This document shows, in pieces, positions 18,224 through 30,313 of a stretch of 64,000 nucleotides of DNA; the first letter of the stretch is position 1, and each line of letters opens with the position of its first letter. Source of the stretch: Paramyrothecium sp. XJ0827 (taxonomy: Eukaryota; Ascomycota; Sordariomycetes; Hypocreales; Stachybotryaceae); NCBI GenBank assembly GCA_020881915.1, contig JAJFPB010000001.1, positions 5,270,001-5,334,000 of the forward strand. Reading direction: 5' to 3'. A program made the position numbers and the translations under genes. The notes under the pieces are model-generated. The model made no database searches. It had not been told where the DNA came from and worked only from the letters and a program-made list of their open reading frames with translations.

Positions 18224-19516
18224 CTATGTGTTCTCGTGCGAGGGTGCAGAACTGGCTTTGACACTTGAGCTGCGCAGGACCCTCCCACCGTCGTTGGCCG
18301 AGTCGCCGGCGGCGCTGCTCTCCCTGGCCAGCGGAGACGGTATGTCTGGCGTCACGGACCTCGAGTCCGGTCCCGGTCGCTTGGGCTTGGACAGCGACGC
18401 CGCCTTCTTGCGACGCTTCTCTGACGTCGTGGAGGAGGCAGAGCTGGGGCGGCGGCTGATTGTCAGCTCCTCCGCGTCCACGGTAGGCGTCTGGCTCCTG
18501 GAGGAGCTCACGGAGGAACGGCGGACGCTGCTGCCGCGGCGACGGCGCTCCTTCTCGACGGTGGGGATACGGTGTGGATGCGGTGGTTTTGGGGGCTGAC
18601 TGCGAGCCGACGAGGCCCGAAGCCATGGCAGCCACCAGAACCATCCGTACTGCTGCTTGATCGTGCGGCGATCGTGCTCTTTGACCTTCTTCCTCAGCAG
18701 AGCACGGCGCTCGTTCTCCCGTTCCCAGTACTCTGTCCGATACAGCTCCCAGTTCTCTCTGAAAGTCGCCGAAAAGGGCTTCGCCAGTAGCAGTAGCTTC
18801 ACGTAGTCTCCGCCGGGCGCCAGGTCCTCCTCGTGTCCGTGTCGTTCGTCGTGGTCGTGCGTGGGTATGGACGGGTGGCTGTCCCGCGACAGCTGGAGCT
18901 CCTTGTCGGCTTCGTGCAGCAGGGACGGGTCGACGTGGCGGTAGGACGAGCTGGCGTTGTGGGAGAACAAGCCGTAGGTGAGGAAGAAGCCGACGGTGGA
19001 GAGCGCCTCGGCCCACCACGGCCGTCGCATTATGACCAGCTTGCAGTTGAAGCCTCGTAGTCCCCGGTTGGAGATGACGAACCAGCGGCGCGGCCAGCGG
19101 ATGCCGCGGTCCCAGATCCCCGTGGCCCAGATGAGGATGGCCGTGACGATGCCCCCCATGAAGCAGACCTTCTGCACGCCTTCGACGGCCCAGTAGATGG
19201 AGCCTCCGACGCCGACGCCGTCCTCCCTCTCTGCGAACCGAAGCTCATAGCCGAAGAAGGCAACCCAGAGGGTCAGGAGGATGAGGAAAAAGGTATGGTG
19301 GCGCCGGCGGGCGCGCAGCTCGAGGTACTGCGCGCGCAGCGAGGCCTCGAGGATGAGCAGGTTCAGGTAGATCATGGACGGGGAGCTCGGCGTGTGGTTG
19401 AGCGGGTCGCCCTGCTTGCCGGCGGTAGGCATGATGGGGTTCGTGCCGGCGCCATGCTTGGGCTGCTGGGGAGCGACGGGAGCGCCTTTGACGATGGAAT
19501 CAATGTCGTCGGCCAT
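18224..19516 (-). CDS. SPO7: Spo7-like regulatory subunit of the Nem1-Spo7 phosphatase
   Basis: In yeast the Nem1-Spo7 complex in the nuclear/ER membrane dephosphorylates the phosphatidate phosphatase Pah1 and so shifts lipid flow from phospholipid to triacylglycerol. This single-exon gene gives 430 aa from the ATG of MADDIDSIV; the frame extends 71 codons upstream, but that looks like leader. The Spo7 core is present: SPSMIYLNLLILEASLR, a membrane segment (FFLILLTLWVAFFGYEL, about 70-90), a second (CFMGGIVTAILIWATGIW, about 113-132), RWFVISNRGLRGFN, and FSATFRENWELYRTEYWERE. The last 150 residues are an added Ser/Arg-rich tail with SRSQTPTVD-like sites, longer than in yeast Spo7 and probably phosphorylated. 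Confidence 0.88.
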   Translation of the reverse strand: MADDIDSIVKGAPVAPQQPKHGAGTNPIMPTAGKQGDPLNHTPSSPSMIYLNLLILEASLRAQYLELRARRRHHTFFLILLTLWVAFFGYELRFAEREDGVGVGGSIYWAVEGVQKVCFMGGIVTAILIWATGIWDRGIRWPRRWFVISNRGLRGFNCKLVIMRRPWWAEALSTVGFFLTYGLFSHNASSSYRHVDPSLLHEADKELQLSRDSHPSIPTHDHDERHGHEEDLAPGGDYVKLLLLAKPFSATFRENWELYRTEYWERENERRALLRKKVKEHDRRTIKQQYGWFWWLPWLRASSARSQPPKPPHPHRIPTVEKERRRRGSSVRRSSVSSSRSQTPTVDAEELTISRRPSSASSTTSEKRRKKAASLSKPKRPGPDSRSVTPDIPSPLARESSAAGDSANDGGRVLRSSSVKASSAPSHENT

Positions 19517-20975
19517 GTTGGGGGGACGAGGGGGGAGTGTTCGGATATTTGCGGCCGCTGCATGGGCCTTGGGGGGAGAGGTAAGGTCAGGCAAGCTAAG
19601 GTGAGGTAAGGTAAGCAGGGTGAAGCACGACGAACCGGATCGGCGAAGGTCCGCAAAGTCAATGACAGAAAAACGGGGACGGCAAACCAAGCCTCGTGTC
19701 TCAACATCTGCTGAATTTGCCAACACCAAAAACAGGTGGGGGGGTTATAATATTCATGGAAAAAAGCAGGAATCTATTTGCATGCTCAAAGTATTATTTT
19801 CAATATCAATTAGTACTATCCATATCCAATAGAGTGCGGAAGCGGAAGCAGGAAGTCGCTGGTGTTCCGTCCCTCTTTTTCTGTCACTAACTCGCAGCTT
19901 TGCGCAGTGTCCAGCGACTGGCAACAGGTACGCGCGATTGGCGCGCTCAAGTAAAACGGGGGAACTGGAAGACGCCGAAACCAAGGAGGAGGGGTTCCGA
20001 TCAGCCCTACAGATTGCAAGCATCCGTAGCTTGGCGATTTGATGTAGATGCGGGAGGAGGTGGTAAGTGAAATCAAGAGGATGGGAAACGTGCCCTCGAT
20101 GCTTGGCCCCGAACGTATCATGAGCCTCTGGGGAGGGGCATGATGATGATGCATTAGGTACATAAGACGTGTATCGACTACCTAGGCGCAGTGCTTTTCT
20201 GCGTCCGTGTGCAGGTATTAGTAACCTGCTAACTCGGAGGTTGTGCTCGAACCCCATAGCTTTGGCTGCTGTAACTGCCCACCTCGAACAGGTGCCGTAA
20301 CTCAGCCAGTGCTTCAACCTGCCTGAAGGCCAATGCCTTGTAAAAAGGTAGAGAAACTAGCGGTGGAGGTCCCCTAGTGCCTGGCGGTTAGTGGCTCCAA
20401 TTGCCTTCGAGTGCAGTACCACGTTGAGCGTGGAGCGTCAGCCGGTACCTGATCGATCGCCTCGGCCATGTGATGCGCCAGGTACGAGGGGCAAAAATGC
20501 CACTTTAGTTGCTTCAAGATGGCCCAACAAAGCATCCTTTAAAGGCACGGGGTATCCTACGTGTCCTCGCTGACTCTTTTGTTCCCCTAGACTTGCGTAG
20601 AAATGCTCCCCTCTGCGTATTAAGCACCAGTCGCACTGCCCGTCTGTCATACGTCTTTCTTTCTTTCTTTCTGTCTTCTCTTCTTTTATTTCTTTCTTCC
20701 CCCATATTCTCCCGCATTCCATTCCAGCACCGCCCGTGGATTTAGGCGTAGTCCGCTGCTAAAGTCCACCGCGCCGGGGTTCGGGTCCATCTCAACTCCG
20801 CCCGCGAGCCCCGTTAAATCCGCTGCGCCCGGAATCGTCTACGAAACACAGCGCTGCGCTGTGTGCATGCGTCGCCCGTACGCGGCTCCGTCTCACTGGT
20901 CGCCTTGGGCCAAGGTGGCTTATTATAAGCACCGCCCAGCCCTTTTTGCCATTTGCCTCTTCCTCCTCCTCCGGC
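19517..20975. other. Divergent promoter region between Spo7-like and Cld1-like genes
   Basis: About 1.46 kb between two divergent genes. Next to the Spo7 start lies a cluster of AGGTAAG/AAGGTA words (19575-19620). Closer to the Cld1 start is a CT microsatellite. Short ORFs on both strands have no support. Confidence 0.5.
20654..20701 (+). repeat. CT/CTTT-rich microsatellite upstream of the Cld1-like gene
   Basis: A pyrimidine tract of repeated CTTT units with minor interruptions, about 275 nt before the ATG. Such tracts are common in fungal promoters. Confidence 0.7.
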
Positions 20976-22563
20976 ATGCTCAAGCGATATCCAGCGACGT
21001 CGATTCTTCATCGATCACGCATTACCCTCGCCACTACCGTCCCCCGACATCACTTTAACATGTCAGTTACGGAAAATCCCCTACCGATGGCGCACCCCGA
21101 CGAACTAGCTCCGAAGCCTAAGGTGCAGCCTCCGCCCATGAATTATTTCCCCATGGGCTACAAGGAGGCTGCTTTCCAGTGGGTATGTGCATCCCAGCGT
21201 CCACCACGATGCTATGGCTATTCGGAAATTCTTTCTTGCTAACCACAAACTCGTGCAGTGGGCCAGTGCAACGCCTCCGATTGTAGAGAGGAAGGTGCTC
21301 GGACTCGTGCCGTACTTGCGCGAGGCTTCCGACAGCCTCACAAATCCCACGCAATCCACTCACTCGGACCCTTACGGAAACCGAGTATGGCGGCGATCCT
21401 TGGTGAAGCTCTCGGGGAAGAACCGCGCCCTCAACGAGCTGTCCATCGAGCGTGTGGGCGAGGAGACGGAGGAGACACTGGTCATGCTACACGGCTACGG
21501 AGCCGGTCTAGGCTTCTTCTACAAGAACTTTGAGCCCATCACACGCATCCCAGGCCTCAAGCTGTACGCTCTCGATATGCTTGGCATGGGCAACTCGTCG
21601 AGGCCGCCCTTCAAGATTCACGCCAAGAGTAGGGAAGACCAAGTCATCGAGGCCGAGAACTGGTTTATCGACGCGCTGGAGGAGTGGCGCAAGGCGCGCA
21701 AGATCGAGCGATTCACGTTGCTGGGCCACTCCCTGGGTGGCTATCTTGCTGTTTCCTACGCACTGAAGTACCCCGGCCACCTGAAGAAGCTCATCCTGGC
21801 TTCTCCTGTGGGTATCCCGGAGAACCCATACGCCGTCAACGAGGACATGCCGGATCCCAACGTATCAACCGTACAGAACGAGGTCCTTCAGGACCAGGAA
21901 ACCATCACGGAAACAGGCAACCCAGGCCGGTTGGAGAAGCCTCAGAAGACCCCGCCAAGCGCACCCCTCAGACCACTTCCCAGCTGGCTCGTCTGGCTAT
22001 GGGACGCCAACATTTCTCCCTTCAGCTTCATTCGCCTGACCGGCCCCCTTGGGCCTCGCTTTGTGTCCGGTTGGACCGCTCGCAGGTTTAACCACCTCCC
22101 TGCAAGCGAGGCGAGCGTCCTGCACGATTACTCGTTCTCAATCTTCAAGCAGAAGGGTAGTGGAGAGTACGCCCTGTCCTACATCCTGGCTCCGGGTGCT
22201 TTCGCTCGACGGCCCGCCATCAACCGCATCCAGGACGTTGGCCGTCAGGTCATCCGGGAAGAAGACGGCAAGAAGATCAAGGAGCACGGCATCCCCATCG
22301 TCTTCATGTACGGCGACGGCGACTGGATGGATGTGAATGGCGGCGTCAAGGCCGAGGAGAAGCTGAACGAACGCAAGGCGCAGATCCTCGCGCACGGCAC
22401 GGAAGAGGAGAAACGCAACGAGAACGGAAGCGCCCGCGTCGTCGTGATCGAAAAGGCCGGGCACCACCTGTACCTCGACAACGCGGAGGACTTCAACGAA
22501 GTCTTGCGCAAGGAGGTGGAAGAGACCATGCAGGCGGAGAAGCGCAAGCGGAAGTCATCATAG
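20976..22563 (+). CDS. CLD1: Cld1/ABHD5-type alpha/beta hydrolase, probably mitochondrial cardiolipin deacylase
   Basis: Two exons, 20976-21182 and 21259-22563 (76-nt intron with GTATGT donor, GTGCAG acceptor), give 503 aa and the family sequence FQWWASATP across the join. The nucleophile elbow is GHSLGG. The C-terminal GHHLYLD carries the H-x4-D acyltransferase-type motif of the CGI-58/ABHD4/5/Ict1/Cld1 clade, and an HGYGAG oxyanion loop precedes them. Yeast Cld1 removes an acyl chain from cardiolipin in mitochondria to start its remodelling. Starting at 20976 adds a 28-residue leader, MLKRYPATSILHRSRITLAT and onward, rich in Arg, Ser and Thr without acidic residues, as expected of a matrix presequence. 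The shorter start at MSVTENPL would lack it. The clade also contains lysophosphatidate acyltransferases, so the exact substrate is inferred. Confidence 0.87.
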
Positions 22564-22820
22564 GCGTTTGCCAGGGATAAGGATAGCCGTGAGCAAGGAG
22601 AGATGACATAGATTTTGACGGATTTATAGAATACAGGAGTTGGGTTTAGGCGTCTTGGGAGACAGGCATTTGGAACACGGGTTGCTTTCACCAACACCAA
22701 GAGACGGTCGTTGAGGGGAAGGTCGGTTTTTGGGACAAATTCTCATGCATAATTCAGCCAGCACTTGCAATTTTCCTTTGTTTAGATATCAAGCCAAGCA
22801 AATTTGCGGCCCAGGCCGCG

Positions 22821-23289
22821 TTAATCTACCACAACGTTCACCTTGCTCTTGTCTTGAATCATCAAAAGTCAGCATCATGACACAACACTCATCCGGGGAA
22901 GATGACTGACAGAACGCCACGTAATTCTCGATGCCCGCAGCCTTCTCGTACGCCTCGGGGTAGTACCAAGCCGCATTGTCGAGCTTTGACCCTGTAAAAT
23001 CGACGACGATTCGTCAGCGAAAACAGTGCCTCTACCATGAAAGTCATCACTATATTGAAAAGGCTGTGAAGTCCGTACCATCAACGTCGATCGTGTAGTA
23101 GCTGGCGTGGCCCTTCCACGGGCAAAAGGTGGAATGATCCGTGCCGGTCAGGTACGCGCGCTTCACCGACGAGGGCGGGAAGTAGACGTTCCCCTCGACC
23201 TCCTCCCAGGCGTCCGTCTCGGCAATGATGGTGTCGCCGACAGAGGCCGTGGCGTGGCCCGTTTTGGAGATGACTGCTCTGCCGCTCAT
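22821..23289 (-). CDS. DUF427 small protein
   Basis: Three exons on the minus strand, 23289-23079, 22991-22911 and 22852-22821, give 108 codons, 107 aa. The introns are 87 and 58 nt. The join restores the family pattern: VEGNVYFPPSSV, FCPWKGHASYYTIDVDG, DNAAWYYPEAYEKAAGIENY and VAFYKSKVNVVVD. The last exon encodes only the final 10 residues. DUF427 is a compact beta-rich domain of unknown function, usual length about 90-120 residues, often standing alone. No catalytic motif can be assigned. Confidence 0.88.
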
Positions 23290-23849
23290 GTCGGAATCGG
23301 TGGCTGGCACTATGCTCTGATTTGGAGATGTGGTACTAGCTAGCCATCTGAGGAGATTTGTTGGCCGTGTTATATATAACCTAAGACATGCGCATATGTG
23401 ATTTATAATCCGGCTGATCAGGCAAGCCGCATAATGACGACAAGCGGTTGTGCCATAGGCCAAAGGTTACCGCTGCGCCCATCAAGCCATTCCCCCGTTT
23501 AAGTTTGCAAGCATCATTGGCCGAACTGCAGATATTGGCTAAATCTTGAAATTGATAAGTCTAATTGAAACAATTCTTGCGCTATTCTGTTACTAAACTA
23601 TGCTGCTTCTGTATGCTGAAAATAGGTATCTCTTATGCTCGCCCCCAGTGCCCAAACAGAATTTATCTGCCTCTTGATGAGACTTGTCTGCTCTGAGGCA
23701 TCATCGTGAGAGGTGTAGTCTCGCCCGCAGGCTACACTTGGTGCTGGAACAGTAATGAAATAAGGTCTGGAAGAAGAGTAAAAGCGAGAGAGAGAGAAAG
23801 TATTGCCGGCTTCTAAATGCAAAGAGTCCGTATAATCATAAGGTACTGG
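23290..23849. other. Intergenic spacer: DUF427 promoter and CSC1 3' end
   Basis: About 560 nt, AT-richer than the neighbouring coding sequence. No gene, RNA or repeat was recognised. Confidence 0.45.
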
Positions 23850-26800
23850 TTAGAGGCTGATCAGATCGACCTCGGAGAAATCAGGTGGAGCCTTGCCGTA
23901 GACAACGCGCACCTTGCTGTCAAGAGCCGTGCCTTCGTTGCTTATCCAAATGCAGTCGCTGTATTCCTGTGTCCGCCGCACCTCATCGTCGCTCACGCCG
24001 AGGTCATCGCGAGGGACCCAAACTGTAGGCCGTCTAGCCCGCAACGCCGCGTGTTGAAATGCGTGCCGGGTCAACAAGTCTCGCTCCTCGGGTGTCAGAT
24101 CCTCAATTTCGTCGTGGAACCCTCCGTACAGCGCGTCTCCTATGGCGCGCTGTGCTTCAAGGTCCTTTTGTCGTTGCTGCCGGCGGTAAATGGCTGCCTT
24201 ATCAGCCTCAGTCCGCCGTGTCAGCTTCTTCAACTGGCTTCCGCCCCCTTTCGCCCAGGTACCGACCTGTCTCACGGGATTAAAGCCTCGATCTTGCCTC
24301 ATTTGACGACTTCCTACATCGCGTAATTCAATGTCTCCATCGTCACTAGGGTAGTTCGGGAATCTCTTCTCCATACGGTCGTTGACTGCATCGTCTTCTG
24401 CATCATCCTCGTCGATCAAACCAAGGCGCTGATCTTGAGCGCGCTGAAAGGCTTCATCCCGCAAAACTGCTTCATCCTCGAACGTGATAGGGAGGTAGCG
24501 GAATAGCGGCGAAAATGATTGGTTGAGGAGAACCTGATAAATGACTGTCAAGACTAAAACAACAAGCATGACAATGCCGTGTGTTATGCATGTAGTGTTG
24601 CCATGCTCGTCAACCGCGATAAAAAACAAACCCGTCATGCAGAGCTCCATCACATATAATCCCGTGAATGTCTGGTTGATGGCTCGAGGGTACAGAACGC
24701 CACCGGTGTCACTCTCAAACTGGTTGACGTAGAGCATGGTGTATCTTTGCGCCAACCACAGGAGACTAAAGGTTATAATGGCAAAGATAGAAATCAGAGG
24801 CGCAATAACGCAGTAGATAAGGGCGATGCAAGCAAAATTGGTGTAGACTGGAAAGAACGAGCCCCAACGGATTTGATTGAGTCTGGTGTTTCGAGTCCAT
24901 TTCTGCCGCGCAGTACTGTCGAACATGCGAGCAATGATGTACCACACGAAGAGCGTCCCTATCTGCAAGAGCGTACCGGAACTGGTGGACATGGCTTGCA
25001 GAATCATGTATGAGAAGAAGTAGTTGGCTGCTTTAGGCAGGTTTCTTGCCAGTAAGAAGAGTACGTCGTTGACAGTTTGCAGGTCCTGGATGTTGCTGAT
25101 CAATGTCTGGAAGGAAGCGGCGAAGAATGACGCGATGGAGACAATCAAGAAGACTTGAACAAACAAGAAGACAAAGTAGAAGACTTGGACGAACTCGGTC
25201 TTTTGTGCGCCTGTCTTTGCTCCTGAAAATTGGGCCAAAAGACCAAGAATAATGGGGACCAAGAAGAGGAGCAGGGCAAGGAAAACTGCGGGCAAGACAC
25301 CAGCAATCGCTCTCGCAAAGTCTTCAACCGTTTCGTTGTCCTTTAGAAAAGAGAGCCACTCGTTTTCTCTGATCAACTCGTCAAGCTGACTCAGAGCAGC
25401 AGTCCAGGCTACAGGAATAGCCCACAGCAAGACCATGCCTACGATAATGCCGAAAACAGCGAACGACCGGGCCCATTCCTGCCACCAAGAAAGAGCCATG
25501 TTGTTCCATAGAACGTCGCGAGGGTTGATCTCGATAGTCCTAGGTGCCATCTGCTTAGGTATGTGGTGAACCACGCTTTGGCATGCCATGTGCGCCGCAA
25601 CTTGATGATTGAACTGGACAAATGCAGAATTCATCAATGGAAAGCGCTCGGGGTGCTTCTGGTCTTCTTCAATCTCCATATTGAGCTTGGCGAGCTCTTC
25701 TCGACACCAATATATAGTGTCAACTTTCTTGGTGATAAGAGGCAAGCCGAACAACCAAGTAACGCCGAACAAAGGGAGACGATGGCTAGGTCGGTCCTTC
25801 TTCCTGAGGTACTTTTCCCACTCGGCACCGCCCTCTCGGTCTTCCTTGTAATCGGGGTTGTGCGATAAAGGATATTCATACGCCACTTCCTCCTCTCCCA
25901 TGAACGGTAGAGAACTTTTCAACGACTGCCAGAAAGTCTTGTGCTCACTAGCCTTCTTGAATCTGTACTCCGCCGCTGCTGCACCTTGGGGTACGGGAGA
26001 AGCATAGCCACCTGAGGGCGGCTTCCAGAACTGCCAGAATTTTGTCTCTTCCTTGACATAGATTTCGTCAATGTTATCGAGTTGTCGGACACGGTTGCCA
26101 ACGCTTGAAGCAGGAACACCGTTGCTTTTGATAGCCCTTGTCGAGTCACTTGAGTGCGTTGAAAAAGGACGGTCCAAAGTCTCGGTTGCTGACTGCGGCG
26201 CAATATCGTCAGTCTCTTCTTCGAGACGATCCTTGCGATGTTCCACACCCGCTCGGCCAACCGTTGTGTTGGGTGGTTGTGTCATTCCGGTAAAGCCATT
26301 CGTGGTCTCCAGTGTATGCTCCACTTCATTGCCGGCCTTGCTGACAACGCCTTTCAGGCCCTGGCCGACCTTCATTAATGGGGCACCAACGATGGGGATT
26401 CTAAAGCCTCTTGAATCCTGCTCATGATTGTGGTTCTGGCTCTGCTGGTCATGCTGTGACTCGCGTACGCCTTCGTTTATCGTATGAGGAACATCATGGC
26501 GGTCACCTGCGGTCTTACCGCTTGAGCTGTTAGCCATCTGCTTCGCAACGGCATCTTCTTGGGCTTCTCGATCCAATCTCTCTTCCTTGGTTTCTCTTTT
26601 AAGCTTGAGCTCCTTCCGTCTCTTTTTCCCTTCAGCTCGCATTTTTTTCATGTGGGACTTCTTTGCAGCCTTGATCAACTCCGTCTCGGCATCTTCGAGT
26701 TTCCTGTGTATCTTGTCTCGCAGTTCGATTTTCTCCAATAGACTGCTGAGATCTCTGTTGAGCCAGACATTGCGGACACCACCCGGAAAGACGTCAAACA

Positions 26801-27682
26801 ATCCATTCAGTGCCTCCACGCTGAGCCATTTCGGAGGTATGGAGCTGACCAAGACGGTGGTCGCCGAGGCTCGCAGCCTGTGCTCGGCACTTGTCAGGTA
26901 GTCGTGTCGCACCTTGATGTACACCCGTAATTCGAAGAAAAAGACAGTGCAGACCCAGATAACGACCAGGATGGCCATCAAAAGATGAGCAGCATAACGG
27001 CCTGACTGATCTGGGCGGACATTTCCCCAAGCTAAAGTGTCAAGACCTCGCGGCTCATCGGCACTGGTGTCATTAGAGGCTGCGTTGACATCTATGTTCT
27101 TGCCTCTGCCACCGATATAGTTGATTGGGATCAGAATCGGCATGACAACGCAGCAGATCGGAATGAAGATGACAAGGAGCGTCTTCAGATAGCGAAGGAA
27201 GAAGTAGGCATCCAATCCACATTTCTTGATAACTTCGCGGTCGCTATAGTTGAAAAGACGCCGGATGAGGGCCAGGGGACTCGTGGGGGGAGGTTCAGTG
27301 CGCTCGCGTTCGGGAACCAGATAGGTTTTTGGTTTGCTAAAAGTTCTTGATTAGACACGGACCTATTGTGTAGCGAGCGGAGCAGTGTGACATACAAGAT
27401 ACGAGCGAGCTTATTCCGCAGGAGTAGGAAAAGGAGTATTTGCACTGCAAAGATAGCAACGGCAACACCCAGAGCTGTAAGAAAGCTGACAATTCCTATG
27501 CCCTCATCGTCTTGAGCAGCACCAAACTCGCCCTCTGAAGTGCCCGTGCTAGAAGGACTAGGCGCAGGAGTTGAACGTATTGACTGGGCAGCAGAGGTGA
27601 TGGTGCTGGCTAGAGACGATGCAACGGATGACAACGTCTCTGTCGCAGATGACGACTCTGCTGAAGTCTCTGTCGACGACAT
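23850..27682 (-). CDS. CSC1/OSCA/TMEM63-type osmosensitive cation channel
   Basis: Two exons, 27682-27396 and 27345-23850 (50-nt intron), give 1260 aa. Family members form hyperosmolality- or stretch-gated calcium-permeable channels in the plasma membrane or endomembranes. The order is typical: a Ser/Thr-rich lumenal start, TM0 (SFLTALGVAVAIFAVQILLF), two more N-terminal helices (RSN1_TM), a very long cytosolic loop (PHM7_cyt) holding the conserved FVQFNHQVAAHMACQSVVHH block, then the multi-helix RSN1_7TM pore region, and a C-terminal PHM7_ext tail ending in DDEVRRTQEYSDCIWISNEG. Within the cytosolic loop is a low-complexity insertion rich in Lys/Glu and Gln/His/Asp. Other DUF221 proteins (Rsn1, Phm7) share this layout, so I leave the symbol blank. 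Confidence 0.92.
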
Positions 27683-29965
27683 GATTGCGCCCCGATCGCC
27701 AAATCCGTCGAGAAGTAAATGATATCAAAGGATCGGTGTGTTGAGCGAAATGCCGTAGGTTGGGCGTCTGGTTGGGCCCTCAGTGGGCGGAAGGGATTTC
27801 GTGTCGCAGTCACTCCCGAATAAGTGAAAGTCGTAGCAGTTTGGAACTGTCGTACTGGGCCATAACAGCCGATATACCGCGAAACAATGAATCGGGAACA
27901 AAGACAAGGAGATGTCGTGGAGTGTGTTGCGGCCCCAAAGGAAGGGGTATATCGTAGGGATGAGGGTGGTTAAAAAGAGAGCCCATGCCCAGGGCTGTTT
28001 GAGAATGGACCAGCGCGTCATGATTGGCAGCATGTGGGAAAATCCACAAACCTGGAAGCCCATGTTGCGGGCAGTGACATCAGAGGCTTCATTGGCCGTC
28101 CAATACGCGGGTACAGGGAGCCGGGGCCCCTGGATCAAGGTGGGCCTGGTGAATCAGTGACCCTCGAATTAGTGGATGAGAGACGCCCAAAACGCTACAA
28201 CGGGTCGGCGGCTAGAGCTTAGCAGTACGATGGCGTCCTACCGTCCCTTGATTAAGGCTCTTTCTGGCGCATTGCCGCCGAGGCAGTAAATAGAACGACT
28301 GGTCTCCATCCGAGCGCTTATGAGGTCAAATCCCCTCTACAAGCGCATGCTTACGGCTTGGTATGGGGTTTGATGGAGAAAACGGCGTAAAGCGAGTACA
28401 TACCATGTGGTCCACTCCTGGCTGTTTTCAGCGATGGATGCGCTGTAGGGATATTGGACGAGATTGCGATTTTTGACTGCCCGATTGGGGAACGCCGAGT
28501 TTCACAGCCATCCATGGTGTAATCGAATGACGATCGGGATGCAAAGGCGGAGTAATTTGTTGCATACCAACTATCGAGATTTTGCCCGGCAATGATGCAA
28601 GCTTTGTCTTGTGTAGCACCAGATCTCGCTTTTCGCGTAGTGAAACAGTGCGACGGATCAGCGGTATACCGAGGTAGCTAGTGCTCCCATAAGCACTCTA
28701 TTCACAAGCACCCTGTTCACACGACCCGGTGCCAAACTGATGCGGAATGCCATGGTCCAATAGCTCAACTCGCCTCACGTGGGTAGGACAAGTGCAGACA
28801 AAACGCATATTTTGAGTAACTCGACATTGTATATGAATGAATCATTAAATTTAAGCATTTTCGTAGTCATCTTGTTGCTTTTTTTCCATGTATTTGAGAG
28901 TTAAGGCTACAATAGTACTATAGTTGTCGTGTATTATACTCTCTGACAGTAGGCAAGTTTTCGACTTCGCAACTGCCCACTTGCCGCTACGTAAGTGCAT
29001 TCACTCTCGACTTGTTTCTGGCGGGTCAGTGGCAAGTGGTAGGCGGCAAACCAAGGATGAGGTCACGCAAAAGCTGCTCACGCCCCTGTCCAAAGTGCAA
29101 ACCGGACATTTTTAAGCCCATTCTCCATGACCTGGCTGTACCATTTGAGATATGAGCTACCCTGTATGCAGGCTGGCAGTACCAAGCACGACCAAAAGAC
29201 TATATATATCTACGCCACATTTGGTGTGGCCTCGGTTGAATCCTTTGTGAAAGACGGCAGAGAAAGGAATGCATCAATGACATACTGCCGTTTTCATTCA
29301 TGGTCAGAAGGTGGTGAACGGCTGGCGCGAAGGCACAACAAAGCTTCTTTGGCTGTGAGGTTGACCATGAAAACTACGTTACAATACATTTGCCTCCCAA
29401 GGTGTTCCATTGCCATCTCTCAGTCGTACCAACCCCTGCAAGATTCGCACGACGTAGTGGACTGTAGTCAACCGAAGCCGTTGGAAACATGTCAAGATGC
29501 CTTCGTAGGGCGAATTTTGAAAGAAGGGTTCAGCTTCCGGGCACCGAGTGAGCCCGGAGAGTAGCATTTATAGTTGGTCCAGCAAATACTGATTACAAAT
29601 GAACGTATTATTTTACAGTTGGATAATCGAACAAGACCTCCCGGCTTGTTACAGACCCATACAAATGGTAGGTATAAAATGAATATGTTTAACACCCTAG
29701 TTCCCTCGAATCGTGCCCAGCACTTCCGGCAAAACCAACGCCACAAACGCCACCACGAGGAAACCGAACTGCTAACCTAACAGCACAATGCGCCTGGCCG
29801 GGGCACATTTCGATGTGCGGAACTGTTCCCCTGCCGTCGCTTTGACGCCGACTCCGACGCTATATTATGGTAGATACCGTTGTCCACCGCGATCGATTTC
29901 GCGCCATCGGAGCGCAACCTATATGTCTGCAATGAGACCGGTGTATGCCCCGTCACTGGACGCGC
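27683..29965. other. Intergenic region upstream of the CSC1-like gene
   Basis: About 2.3 kb between two minus-strand genes. It contains the CSC1 promoter. Reading frames at 27725-28138 (minus) and 29127-29564 (plus) were inspected and lack domains or intron support. A weak inverted similarity (CCCACTTGCCGCTAC near 28977 against GGCAAGTGGTAGGCGG near 29032) may form an imperfect hairpin. Confidence 0.4.
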
Positions 29966-30313
29966 TTAGAAAAGCATGTCAAGACAGCAGCAGCATGCCA
30001 AACCCGCCAACAGTCCTCCGAAGAGGCCTGGGCCGCGGCTTTCGCGTTGCTGGGGGTAGTATCCTTGAGGAGGACCGTAAGGGCCGGGCGGGTATGGACC
30101 CTGACCAGCTGGAAAGGGACCCTGCTGCTGTCCCTGATTGTAGTAACCCATCTGCGGGCCGGGCTGGTAGTATTGCTGCTGCTGTTGATTCGGGGGTGGA
30201 TAGTAGCCTTGCTGTTCCTGTGGATATGGCGACGGGGAGCCTCCATAGGCAGGCTTAGGAGGATACGGTGGGGCCCCGTATGGCGGAGGCTGCTCTCCAG
30301 GTTTGTTCGACAT
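29966..30313 (-). CDS. CYSTM small cysteine-rich tail-anchored protein
   Basis: 115 aa from the ATG of MSNKPGEQ. About 90 residues are Pro/Tyr/Gln/Gly-rich, built of PPYP and QGYYPP-like pieces. They are followed by a short hydrophobic C-terminus, GLFGGLLAGLACCCCLDMLF, ending the protein. This is the cysteine-rich transmembrane module (CYSTM), found in small eukaryotic proteins linked to stress and metal tolerance, where the Cys run sits at the membrane and may be palmitoylated or bind metals. The four adjacent cysteines and the final LDMLF fit the family. It can be missed by gene finders because of its length and composition. Confidence 0.85.
   Translation of the reverse strand: MSNKPGEQPPPYGAPPYPPKPAYGGSPSPYPQEQQGYYPPPNQQQQQYYQPGPQMGYYNQGQQQGPFPAGQGPYPPGPYGPPQGYYPQQRESRGPGLFGGLLAGLACCCCLDMLF

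Noticed and set aside
20226..20300. tRNA-like GGTTCGAG on the minus strand
   Set aside because: The bases around the loop do not pair into a T-stem and no acceptor stem is found.
27725..28138. 137-codon minus-strand frame upstream of the channel gene
   Set aside because: Hydrophobic patch but no family; it overlaps the expected promoter of the CSC1-like gene.
29127..29564. 145-codon plus-strand frame
   Set aside because: No domain, no intron or promoter support; composition like random sequence.
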